The notes beneath the pieces are model-generated. The model saw nothing but the letters and a program-made list of their open reading frames with translations. It was not told the DNA's origin and did not search any database. DNA of 64,000 nt from Niastella koreensis GR20-10. Lineage in GTDB: Bacteria > Bacteroidota > Bacteroidia > Chitinophagales > Chitinophagaceae. Below are positions 38,001 to 44,854 of this stretch, in pieces; position 1 is the first letter of the stretch, and each line of letters begins with the position of its first letter. Location of the stretch: NCBI RefSeq assembly GCF_000246855.1, contig NC_016609.1, forward strand, positions 4,910,744-4,974,743, given 5' to 3'. Both the position numbers and the translations under genes were made by a program.

Positions 38001-38723
38001 GCCGGCAAATTTGTTCTTATCTATATTCTGAAAACCGGTAACAATCACTTCACTCAACACGCGCTCTTCTTCATTGACCAGTTCAACCGGCAAAAAAGCC
38101 TGGCCTTTATATATTATTACTTTGGGTGATTTTCCCACGTACGAAAACCGGATGCTGTCACCCGGTTGCGCATTGATGGCAAACTCGCCCTTGCCGCTGG
38201 TGAACACGCCTTTGTGGTCATCGAGGTTCTCCACAGACACATTTCCCAGTGGTGCATCCTCCTCTTTGCCGGTTACTTTTCCTTTTAATTTATAGGCAGG
38301 TAAGGTATCTGTTGCAGAACTAATAGCGGGTGGCGTTACGATAGCTCTGGTATCTTTCCTTTTATCGATCGCCCTTATTATGATAATGAAATTCTCGGTG
38401 ATCTTATAACCCAGTGCCCGGCCGCGTAGCAGGCTTCGCATTACATCATCCAGGCCTGCTTCAATAAAATTTACATTTATCTTTTCCTTATCGTCAAAAA
38501 GATCGTTGCTGTAAAAAACCACAAACCCGGTTTGGCGGCGGATTTCATTGAACACCCTGCTTAACTCAGTACGCTTAGCCTGCAGGGTTACTTTGAACTC
38601 CTGCTTGGGTACAGCCAGTAAGGATAAGGGTAATGTGAATAGCACAACCACCATAGTAATGGCTGGCCAAAACAATTTCATTACCCGGATATTGTGGGAA
38701 CAACGTCCGGAGGGTAAGCTCAT
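35046..38723 (-). CDS. SusC/RagA-family TonB-dependent outer-membrane transporter with STN domain
   Basis: A 1225-residue transporter. After the signal segment (MKLFWPAITMVVVLF, in which the methionine at 38681 is an alternative start) comes an STN domain (about 45-110, FKVTLQAKRTELSRVFNEIR), which marks transporters that signal through a FecR anti-sigma factor. Then follow a carboxypeptidase-D-like domain (about 150-225), the TonB plug (about 235-350, RMLEGRAAGVSIQNVSG, KIRVRGATSINGDNKPLWVV) and a long barrel. It imports the substrate captured by SusD using TonB energy. The STN domain fits the FecR and ECF sigma genes directly upstream: substrate binding should induce the locus. Confidence 0.95.
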   Translation of the reverse strand: MSLPSGRCSHNIRVMKLFWPAITMVVVLFTLPLSLLAVPKQEFKVTLQAKRTELSRVFNEIRRQTGFVVFYSNDLFDDKEKINVNFIEAGLDDVMRSLLRGRALGYKITENFIIIIRAIDKRKDTRAIVTPPAISSATDTLPAYKLKGKVTGKEEDAPLGNVSVENLDDHKGVFTSGKGEFAINAQPGDSIRFSYVGKSPKVIIYKGQAFLPVELVNEEERVLSEVIVTGFQNIDKNKFAGAAARLKADEIKLQGVADVSRMLEGRAAGVSIQNVSGTFGTAPKIRVRGATSINGDNKPLWVVDGVVLEDIVNISNDQLSSGDPTTLLGSAVAGLNANDIETFDILKDASATALYGARAMNGVVVITTKRGKAGRLSVNYTGNYSTQLKPNYNDFNIMNSAQQMSVLGELERKGILSPNILDGADNGVYGKMYDLMNGTNGNFPLENTAEARKAFLTRYAMANTDWFDVLFRNNFVQEHSLSVSSGTEKSQSYFSTSFYGDNGWTIADKVNRYTLNYRNNYKFNERMSAGFATVGSVRQQRAPGALARNSNPVEGKFDRDFDINPFSYALNTSRTITPFDQNGNREYFRRNFAPFNIISELENNYLDLNLIDLRLQGDVSFKIFKDLKYEFVGAFRYVKSSREHQITEHANMAEAYRAAGTSTIRKNNKFLYRDPDDPEAQPVVVLPYGGFYNRTEDMLQNYDFRNSLTWSKILKAKHTINILAGQQVKYADRQRFANTGYGYQYDNGGTAFVDYRILKQTIENNFPYYGMSRDYDRFVALYASGNYSYDGKYNFTSTIRYDGSNRLGQSKKARWLPTWSVAGSWNVEQEAFMRDVHWADYLTLRASYGLTASMGPATNSSIVLKNINTRRPYLSEVESVIQLANLENADLTWEKLYTTNLGVDAGFFKRRLTMSLDVYRRRSFDLISLIKTSGIGGETPKAANYADMESKGMELLVGGEVIKQKNWGWRVNATFGYNSTDITNARNNPLIFDLVIAEGGNRQGYPVRSLFSLNYKGLDHQSGKPIFIDQTGKTSSDVYLQDDNISNLVYNGPVDPTITGGLSNTFHYKSFSLNVFLTYQAGNRIRLYPAFHSNYSDMTAMPREFTDRWIMPGDEQYTSVPSILDAYYLAQLGGAYPYNNYNYSTQRIAKGDFVRLKTVSLTWQVQADWIKKTGISNLLLTASAINPWLIYADDKLKGQDPEFFNAGGVAQPIQKQITLSVKVGI

Positions 38724-38838
38724 AATACAATTAGTTTTTGTAGAACGGTTATACTATTTAGACAAGCAAACTTTTGATTCGGGTGACAGGAAGGACGTAT
38801 ATTTTTATTGGTTGCGGAATTTACGGTTGTGCGTTCAT

Positions 38839-38946
38839 GGCAGACGGCAAACGGCAGAAGGCAAACATGCCTTTCCCTATTGGCTTTCGCCAATGGGTAT
38901 TAGGCCATTACAGAAATGTTTTCATGTCTGCCGTTTGCCGTCTGCC
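38839..38946. repeat. Perfect 20-bp inverted repeat with nested hairpin, between FecR and SusC genes
   Basis: Arms GGCAGACGGCAAACGGCAGA (38839-38858) and its exact complement (38927-38946) enclose 68 bases, inside which CCTATTGGC TTTC GCCAATGGG (about 38877-38898) forms a second hairpin. The right arm lies 4 bp from the FecR stop (38951-38953). The arms are made of the GCCGTTTGCC/GCCGTCTGCC word found at 47950, 48460, 52115 and 58970. Confidence 0.9.
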
Positions 38947-38950
38947 AGTA

Positions 38951-40096
38951 TTATTTACGATAAACAAACACCTTACTCCCCCTGACTTCATAACGAATAT
39001 CCCCGGAAGAAGCTAACATGCTAAAGAAGTGACTGAGTGGTTTATTGCGATCGAGGGCGCCGGTGAAGTGGATGCCGGCCAGGGAGGGATCTTTTAATTC
39101 TATATCTATATCGAGCCATCGTTCAGCCACAACGGCAATCTGTTGCAGCTTTTCGTTGGTGAAAAAGTAAACGCCCTGCATCCAGCCTAATGCAGCGGTT
39201 TCGTCATATAGTTCTTTGCGCAGCGGACTATTGCGGTTTTCTGCCACCACCCATTCGCCGGGTAATAAGATAATACGTTCGCCTTTGGCATTTTGTACCG
39301 ACACAGATCCGGTTACCAAAGAAATGTAGGTAGCTTCTTTATCATAAGATTTGATATTGAACTCCGTACCCAGTGCAGTTACCGTTAACCCGTTCACCTG
39401 CACCGTAAAAGGTTGTGTGGCCTGGTGCGCTACCTTAAAATAGGCTTCGCCTTTTAATTCCAGGTTGCGTGTTGGTTCGGTAAATAAAATGGGGAATTGT
39501 AAGGTAGAGATCGAATTCATCCACACCTTACTGCCATCGGACATTTGAAAATTATATCTTTTGCCGGCGGGCACCATTACCGTATTCAAAGCGCTGGGAT
39601 CAATTTTTGCTTTGCGTACTTCGCCCATCCATCTGGCTAAAGAATCCTGCGTGGAAGTATGAACAACATTGCCATTCGCTAATTTTATCAGAATGCCTTT
39701 TGAAACAGTTATCTTACTGCGATTGCTGCCGATTAGAAAAAACAGCGATACTAAAATAATACCTGCCACCGCCGCGGCAATGCTATAGCGCAACCAGTGT
39801 GTATTGTTGTTGCGGATAGGAAAAGCTACTGTATCTGTAACCGGTTCGTGAACCGGTTGAACCATATTTACTTTTTGCTGTAATGCCTCCCAGGCATGCT
39901 CCATATTAAATGATTGATCGAAACTCACGGCCTTGCGCATGGCATAAACCTGTTGCATCTGCTGCCACAATTGCTCCACCTCCTGGTGTTGGGCAATCAG
40001 CTCTTCCAGCCTTAAATCATCCTCCTCACCAATTTGGCCCGTCAGTTTATCTATTATGAGTTGCTCGACATCATTCATATCAATATAATTGTTCAT
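38951..40096 (-). CDS. FecR-family anti-sigma factor
   Basis: A 381-residue inner-membrane protein. The cytoplasmic N-terminus (about 1-110) should bind the sigma factor; one membrane segment (YSIAAAVAGIILVSLFFLIG, about 104-123) is followed by the periplasmic FecR domain (VMVPAGKRYNFQMSDGSKVW, VNGLTVTALGTEFNIKSY, VSVQNAKGERIILLPGEWVV) and a C-terminal DUF4974-like domain (FFTNEKLQQIAVVAERW). It receives the signal from the STN domain of the SusC protein and releases the sigma factor. It is 41 bp downstream of the sigma gene. Confidence 0.95.
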   Translation of the reverse strand: MNNYIDMNDVEQLIIDKLTGQIGEEDDLRLEELIAQHQEVEQLWQQMQQVYAMRKAVSFDQSFNMEHAWEALQQKVNMVQPVHEPVTDTVAFPIRNNNTHWLRYSIAAAVAGIILVSLFFLIGSNRSKITVSKGILIKLANGNVVHTSTQDSLARWMGEVRKAKIDPSALNTVMVPAGKRYNFQMSDGSKVWMNSISTLQFPILFTEPTRNLELKGEAYFKVAHQATQPFTVQVNGLTVTALGTEFNIKSYDKEATYISLVTGSVSVQNAKGERIILLPGEWVVAENRNSPLRKELYDETAALGWMQGVYFFTNEKLQQIAVVAERWLDIDIELKDPSLAGIHFTGALDRNKPLSHFFSMLASSGDIRYEVRGSKVFVYRK

Positions 40097-40137
40097 GGCA
40101 AGTATGCAAAATAAAACATCAGGGGGTATTAAATATA

Positions 40138-40719
40138 TTAAGACAATAAAATATACAAAACAGGTGACAAGCCGGTAAAATAATAATAGTCGCGCAGACT
40201 TTCCCGAAGTTTTGCAAATGCCCGTCGCAGCTGGGTTTTAACCGTATTTACGGTTACACCGGCAATAACAGCTGCCTCCTGGTACTTTTTGCCTTCCACG
40301 CAAACCAGTTCAAAGATACGTTTGCATTGCTCAGGCAGCTGGGCAATCACACTTTGTACCATTTGAGCGGTTTCCTGGATCTCCATTACGTGGGTATTTT
40401 CAATGATGTCAATACGTTCCTGGTAAGTCTTTTCTTTGCGGTTCACCCTGCTTTTATGCTTCAGCAAATTCAAAGCAGCATGTTTCACCATGGTGGTTAG
40501 GTAAGCACCCAGCGATTGTTGTACAATCTCAAATTTGCGCTCCTGCCAGAATTTTACAAAAACATCCTGCACCAGGTCTTCCGCTTCGCCCTGGTCCTGT
40601 AATAACAGGAATGCCTGTATGCACAGGGTTTTGTAATACCGTTGGAATAACGCTTTGAACCCTTGCGGGTCAGCCATTTTAAGCAATTGTAGTAGGATAT
40701 GGTCTGTTTCAGCACCCAT
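40138..40719 (-). CDS. ECF sigma factor of the SusCD locus
   Basis: A 193-residue ECF sigma factor. Region 2 includes FKALFQRYYKTLCIQAFLLL and DQGEAEDLVQDVFVKFWQER; region 4 includes LPEQCKRIFELVCVEGKKYQ then EAAVIAGVTVNTVKTQLRRA. The C-terminus ends in a short hydrophobic tail (YYYFTGLSPVLYILLS), common among Bacteroidota members of this family. With FecR and the STN-bearing SusC it forms a cell-surface signalling cascade that should switch on the uptake genes downstream. Confidence 0.95.
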   Translation of the reverse strand: MGAETDHILLQLLKMADPQGFKALFQRYYKTLCIQAFLLLQDQGEAEDLVQDVFVKFWQERKFEIVQQSLGAYLTTMVKHAALNLLKHKSRVNRKEKTYQERIDIIENTHVMEIQETAQMVQSVIAQLPEQCKRIFELVCVEGKKYQEAAVIAGVTVNTVKTQLRRAFAKLRESLRDYYYFTGLSPVLYILLS

Positions 40720-40866
40720 TCGTTTAAGGTTTATGCTTTAATAGTTAAGATTTATATACCAGTCTTTCAACCAGGCACATAAACATACAGCAGCAGCAAT
40801 TAAGCATACTGTAACATGACGGGCGCGGAAATGTGTTACTATAGTTAGAGCATTCCGTTTTGTAAA

Positions 40867-41001
40867 ATGACAAGCAATACAGAAGATTTTAAACAGGTAC
40901 GTCTGACCTATTATATTGTACTTCCCTGGCAGCCTTTTGGACTTGTTCGTTCGCGTCTTCGCTTTGTACAGGATTATTTTAACAGCAGATTGAATACCTA
41001 A
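40867..41001 (+). CDS. Possible 44-residue small protein
   Basis: A short open frame in the 468-bp space between two divergently placed sigma genes. It starts MTSNTEDFKQVRLTYYIVLP and ends DYFNSRLNT. It has no recognisable domain, no signal peptide and no clear ribosome site, but codon choice looks gene-like and it is not in a repeat. It may be a genuine micro-protein or chance. The rest of the gap holds an A/T-rich inverted repeat (41140-41174). Confidence 0.3.
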   Translation: MTSNTEDFKQVRLTYYIVLPWQPFGLVRSRLRFVQDYFNSRLNT

Positions 41002-41139
41002 TGTACTACAAAAGTTTTGAAACTTACAAACGTTTAATCTAAAAAAGAAAGAAAAAGATATTTAACAGATGTAAGGAATCTATTAAAGTATAGCATTATA
41101 TTTATTGACTTACAGATCGTTGTTAGTTTAAAATTTTAT

Positions 41140-41190
41140 GTTTAAAGTTTTACGTTCCGCTTAAAACTTTAAACCCTGAACTTTGAACTA
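41140..41190. repeat. Inverted repeat of GTTTAAAGTTTTA words running into a stop codon
   Basis: Arms GTTTAAAGTTTTA (41140-41152) and TAAAACTTTAAAC (41162-41174) are a perfect 13-bp inverted repeat. The word continues as CCTGAACTTTGAACTA, whose CTA is the sigma stop codon (41188-41190). Confidence 0.85.
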
Positions 41191-41799
41191 TAAAGTTTTC
41201 TCTCCGGAAAAAACAGCAACGAAAAATATAAAGAGGGGAATGGAGAAGAGATCAGCCGCAATTAATCTTTCCCGTAATAACCGGATAGCGTTTATGCGGC
41301 GTTGGGTTACCATTACCGCGGTTAGCCCCGATTCTTCCGCCGCCTGCTGCACAGAAAGGCGATCATAAAATAACATGCGGAAAACAATTTGCTCGGGCGC
41401 CGGCAATTCCAGCACGAGTTCATGCATTTGATGTAACACTTTCTCCCTGATGGCAGCCGATTCAAAACGGGTAGTTGCTATCAACGCCAGGTCGTACCAG
41501 GCAGCGTCACCACCCGGTTCATTTTCTTTATCAGCCCTGATATAGGCCAAACAGATGTTCCGTACCGTTATATACAGGAAGGCTTTAATATCCACCAGCG
41601 TATTGAATTTGTCGCGCATCCCCAGCAACCTGATAAATGTTTCCTGAACGATCTGATGGGCTTCTTCCTTATTAATAATTAACTGCCTGGCAAAATCCAG
41701 CAGGGCCGCATAATGCTCTTCATACAACTGTTTCACCATTGTATAATGGCCGGCCTTAAATTCAGTAATGCTATCTCGGTTCCGGGGCGTGGTGGTCAT
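41188..41799 (-). CDS. Orphan ECF sigma factor
   Basis: A 203-residue ECF sigma factor. Region 2 is YEEHYAALLDFARQLIINKE then AHQIVQETFIRLL; region 4 is LPAPEQIVFRMLFYDRLSVQ then EESGLTAVMVTQRRINAIRL. Unlike the sigma gene at 40138 it has no FecR or SusC gene directly downstream. The C-terminus is strongly hydrophobic (LFSIPLFIFFVAVF), which could tether it to the membrane. Its target genes cannot be told from the window. Confidence 0.9.
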   Translation of the reverse strand: MTTTPRNRDSITEFKAGHYTMVKQLYEEHYAALLDFARQLIINKEEAHQIVQETFIRLLGMRDKFNTLVDIKAFLYITVRNICLAYIRADKENEPGGDAAWYDLALIATTRFESAAIREKVLHQMHELVLELPAPEQIVFRMLFYDRLSVQQAAEESGLTAVMVTQRRINAIRLLRERLIAADLFSIPLFIFFVAVFSGEKTL

Positions 41800-41825
41800 G
41801 GGTGTATTTTAAAATTGTCAGAACT

Positions 41826-41868
41826 GGGATGGTTGGGATGAGTGGGATAAGATGGGATAAGTGGGAAA
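41826..41868. repeat. GGGATGAGTGGGAT words upstream of the orphan sigma gene
   Basis: Drifting copies of TGGGAT(G/A)AGT. The flank CAGAACTGGGAT also occurs (inverted) at about 44710-44722, so both loci belong to one family. Confidence 0.65.
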
Positions 41869-41998
41869 GGCTTTGGTAAATATAGTTAATTGGGAAATTC
41901 CCCGGGGCAATCTTTTATAAAATTCGTAAATTTCTTTATTAACATGGCAGCCGGCTTGCTGGCATTATAGTTGAAACATTCTCTTAAAATATTAAATT

Positions 41999-42424
41999 AT
42001 GTATACCGGATTACTAAAAGCTCCAGAAGAAGGGATTTGTCACCTGTTTTATTATTGTTGTATGAAGGACGGGAAATTTGAAGAGTCTGAGTTGGATAAC
42101 ATATCCGACAAACTCGTTTCCATAGGTCTGCAAAAGAAGCTCAACTTCAAGGATGAAATGCGCAAGTTCAAATCGTACCAGAACACCATTACCGATGAAG
42201 ACATCTACCTGAAATACCTGATCAGCATCATTAATTCGAACAACAACCTGGCGCTGTTTTCCTGGTGCATAGAATTGTGTGCTGCAGATGGCAACATCAG
42301 TGACGACGAAGACCGGCTGCTTGACCGCATTGGCAACCTGCTGAATATTGGTGATACGGAACAGGATCTTATACGGCGGCTAATGATACAGAGAGGGAAA
42401 GTACTACAAGAGAAAGCATTTTGA
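41999..42424 (+). CDS. TerB-like protein
   Basis: A 141-residue all-helical protein resembling the TerB (tellurite-resistance B) fold. Two acidic metal-binding-type stretches are visible: CCMKDGKFEESELDNI (about residues 21-36) and CAADGNISDDEDRLLDRIGN (about 95-114). TerB-like domains bind divalent metals and act as scaffolds near the membrane. No other ter genes are nearby, so a role in tellurite resistance is not implied. Confidence 0.75.
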   Translation: MYTGLLKAPEEGICHLFYYCCMKDGKFEESELDNISDKLVSIGLQKKLNFKDEMRKFKSYQNTITDEDIYLKYLISIINSNNNLALFSWCIELCAADGNISDDEDRLLDRIGNLLNIGDTEQDLIRRLMIQRGKVLQEKAF

Positions 42425-42443
42425 GTCCGAATAGAAGGTCCTG

Positions 42444-42482
42444 AATCGGCAATCGTGAATCGTGAATGACTCACGATTGCTG
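42444..42482. repeat. Inverted repeat GCAATCGTGA / TCACGATTGC after a stop
   Basis: Perfect 10-bp arms (42449-42458, 42471-42480) with an extra direct copy of CGTGAAT in the loop, 25 bp after the TerB-like stop. Confidence 0.75.
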
Positions 42483-42530
42483 AGGTTAATAATTAACTTG
42501 CGCCGCCCGAAATTCATTGCCGGTTGCCGG

Positions 42531-42565
42531 CAAAAAAAAGCCGGATGCCTACCCAGGCACCCGGC
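42531..42565 (-). terminator. Minus-strand rho-independent terminator
   Basis: Read on the minus strand, GCCGGGTGCCT / AGGCATCCGGC forms a long GC-rich stem with a 3-4 base loop, followed by eight T. It lies about 200 bp downstream of the gamma-glutamyltransferase gene. The remaining gap (42566-42769) shows nothing I can name. Confidence 0.85.
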
Positions 42566-42769
42566 GTGCTACCACATCTCTATTCTTCCATGCGTTATTT
42601 TTGAATTGAATTCATTCGGCATCCATGGCTTTTTACATTCATCTTCATCTGTTCAACACCTCAAAATCTGCATTTTATATAACCATTAACAACAAAATTA
42701 TGCCAGTGCTTTATAGGTTCCTATTGCATGTATAACATTATGATATGTAGTCAATTTTCCACGATTTCG

Positions 42770-44608
42770 CTACCAGCCTACCCCATAATCTTCACCATGA
42801 TTACTTGAACCGCCCCACATAGTTCCGTGTCTGCTGTCAAAGTAGATGGCGTTCACTGGTCCACTTGTACGATCTTCATACATGAGTTTATAACCCATCA
42901 TTATCAGCTCATGGCGGATCCAGTCGGGCGTGTTGCTGTTCACCAGTAATGAACCCGGTTTGGGTTTACGGTCTTCACCGCCTAACGACAGGTACAATTG
43001 ATTGGTATTAACATTGGGGGCTTCCACCGCTTGCTGCACGGTCATGCCAAACTCGGTAACATTTAAAAAGAACTGCAGCAGGTTTTGGTCCTGCGTATCA
43101 CCACCCTGAACCGCAAAAGATAAATACGGTTTTCCATCTTTCAGGGCCAGTGTGGGGGTAAGCGTTACACGAGGGCGTTTTCCCGGTTCCAGTACATTAA
43201 AAGGATCTAATACCGAATCCAACACAAAGCTCTGCATGCGCTGGCTCATACCCACTCCGGTACGGCCCGCTATGCAGGCAGGCATCCAGCCGCCGCTTGG
43301 CGTAACCGAAACCACCCAACCGGCAGAATCTGCCGCTTCCACCGAGGTAGTGCCCAGCCAAAGTTTCTCCATATATTTTTCATCGGGCGGGGTATAAGCC
43401 AACGGTTTGTTACTGCTCCATTGCTGTAAATAACCGGTGAAGGGATTTGTTTTTCCTTCAAACGGATAAGGATCGCCAGGCAAAGCCGGTGTAAGGTTTT
43501 TAGCCGGGTTGATCAGTTTGGCGCGCTCCTTTGCGTATTCTTTCGACAACAATCCCTGCATGGGCTCTTCGGGTGCGAAGTATGGATCGCCATAATAAAA
43601 ATCACGATCGGCAAAAGCCAGTTGCATGGCCTGCGTTACCGTATGAATATAGCGGGCTGAATTATAGCCCATGCTTTTCAGATCGAAATTTTCCAGGATG
43701 TTCAGCATCTGCAACATCGCAGGACCTTGCGTCCATTGTTTTAATTTATATACTTCAACACCTTTATAGTTAACACTCATGGGTTCTTCAATCTGCACTT
43801 TCCATTTGGCCAGGTCAGCTTCGGTAATCAACCCACCCTGTTCCTGGCAACCTCTTACAAATTCTTTGGCGATATCGCCGGTGTAGAACCGGGCGTACGC
43901 CGCATAGACCGCCTCTTTGCGGCTCTTGCCTTTTTTTAAAGCCTGTTGTTCTGATTCTACCATTTTACGCAGGGTCTCCAGCAGATCGTTTTGTTTGAAG
44001 ATCTCCCCCGCTTCCGGCGCTTCGCGTTCCTGACCTGCGTGCGTTAAAAAGAGCGCTTTTGAATATGGCCATTGTTTTATCCAACTTTTACCCCGCTCTA
44101 TACTGCCGGCGGTTTGCGCCTCCATGGGATAACCGGCCGCCATTTGCATGGCAGGCGCCAACACATCTTTCAGGCTCATGGTGCCATATTCGGCCAGCAT
44201 GGTGCAAATACCACCGGGCGTACCAGGCGTTACCGCCGCCAACGGACCATACTCCGGCACATACTTCATCCCTTTACCTTTAAAATAAGCCGGAGTAGCG
44301 CCGGTAGGCGCCATGCCCAGGGCATTAATGCCTATTACTTTTCCCGTATGTGGATTATAAATGAGGGCTTGTGTTTCGCCGCCCCAACTCAGCACATCCC
44401 ACATGGTGCAGGTAGCTGCAATCATGGCGCAGGCCGCATCCACGGCATTACCGCCTTTTTGAAAGATCATGGCGCCAGCTGTTGCCGCCAGCGGTTTGCC
44501 GGTGATGGCCAGCCAGTTTTTAGCGTGTAAAGGAGGCTTTTGTGTTTGCTGCGCCCGAAGGGTCAATAGCTGGAACAGGCAGAAAGAGAGAACCAGACAT
44601 TTTCTCAT
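42770..44608 (-). CDS. Gamma-glutamyltransferase family protein
   Basis: A 612-residue exported enzyme (signal peptide MRKCLVLSFCLFQLLTLRAQ). The family pattern is clear: FQKGGNAVDAACAMIAATCT in the N-terminal part, then the autoprocessing and nucleophile Thr in LGTTSVEAADSAGWVVSVTP (about residue 420), PRVTLTPTLALKDGKPYLSF, GGDTQDQNLLQFFLNVTEFG and AVEAPNV. It should cleave gamma-glutamyl bonds of glutathione or related peptides in the periplasm. The residues after the TT differ from the usual TTHxxVxD, and the oxyanion-hole GG pair appears as GGDTQDQ, so it belongs to a divergent branch and its substrate is uncertain. Confidence 0.88.
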   Translation of the reverse strand: MRKCLVLSFCLFQLLTLRAQQTQKPPLHAKNWLAITGKPLAATAGAMIFQKGGNAVDAACAMIAATCTMWDVLSWGGETQALIYNPHTGKVIGINALGMAPTGATPAYFKGKGMKYVPEYGPLAAVTPGTPGGICTMLAEYGTMSLKDVLAPAMQMAAGYPMEAQTAGSIERGKSWIKQWPYSKALFLTHAGQEREAPEAGEIFKQNDLLETLRKMVESEQQALKKGKSRKEAVYAAYARFYTGDIAKEFVRGCQEQGGLITEADLAKWKVQIEEPMSVNYKGVEVYKLKQWTQGPAMLQMLNILENFDLKSMGYNSARYIHTVTQAMQLAFADRDFYYGDPYFAPEEPMQGLLSKEYAKERAKLINPAKNLTPALPGDPYPFEGKTNPFTGYLQQWSSNKPLAYTPPDEKYMEKLWLGTTSVEAADSAGWVVSVTPSGGWMPACIAGRTGVGMSQRMQSFVLDSVLDPFNVLEPGKRPRVTLTPTLALKDGKPYLSFAVQGGDTQDQNLLQFFLNVTEFGMTVQQAVEAPNVNTNQLYLSLGGEDRKPKPGSLLVNSNTPDWIRHELIMMGYKLMYEDRTSGPVNAIYFDSRHGTMWGGSSNHGEDYGVGW

Positions 44609-44666
44609 ATGATGTGTTTGTTTTGATTTCTAAAGATATGTCAGAACCTGGATTTATGGGATTAAT

Positions 44667-44715
44667 GGGATGGGTGGGAGTGTATCCCAGCCGTCCCACG
44701 CATCCCACCCATCCC
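44667..44715. repeat. Inverted repeat GGGATGGGTGGGA between divergent genes
   Basis: Perfect 13-bp arms (44667-44679, 44703-44715) separated by 23 bases that hold further copies of the TCCCA word. It lies between the divergent gamma-glutamyltransferase and L,D-transpeptidase genes. Confidence 0.85.
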
Positions 44716-44854
44716 AGTTCAGACAGTGTAGAATCAATTCTACACCCTTTGCCAAAGAATGCATTAATCATAGTTTTTATTCAATTGATAATTATCAATT
44801 TAGAAAAGAAGTGCCCAAAATTCTAATGGTATAAAATTTCATTAACAATGATTC

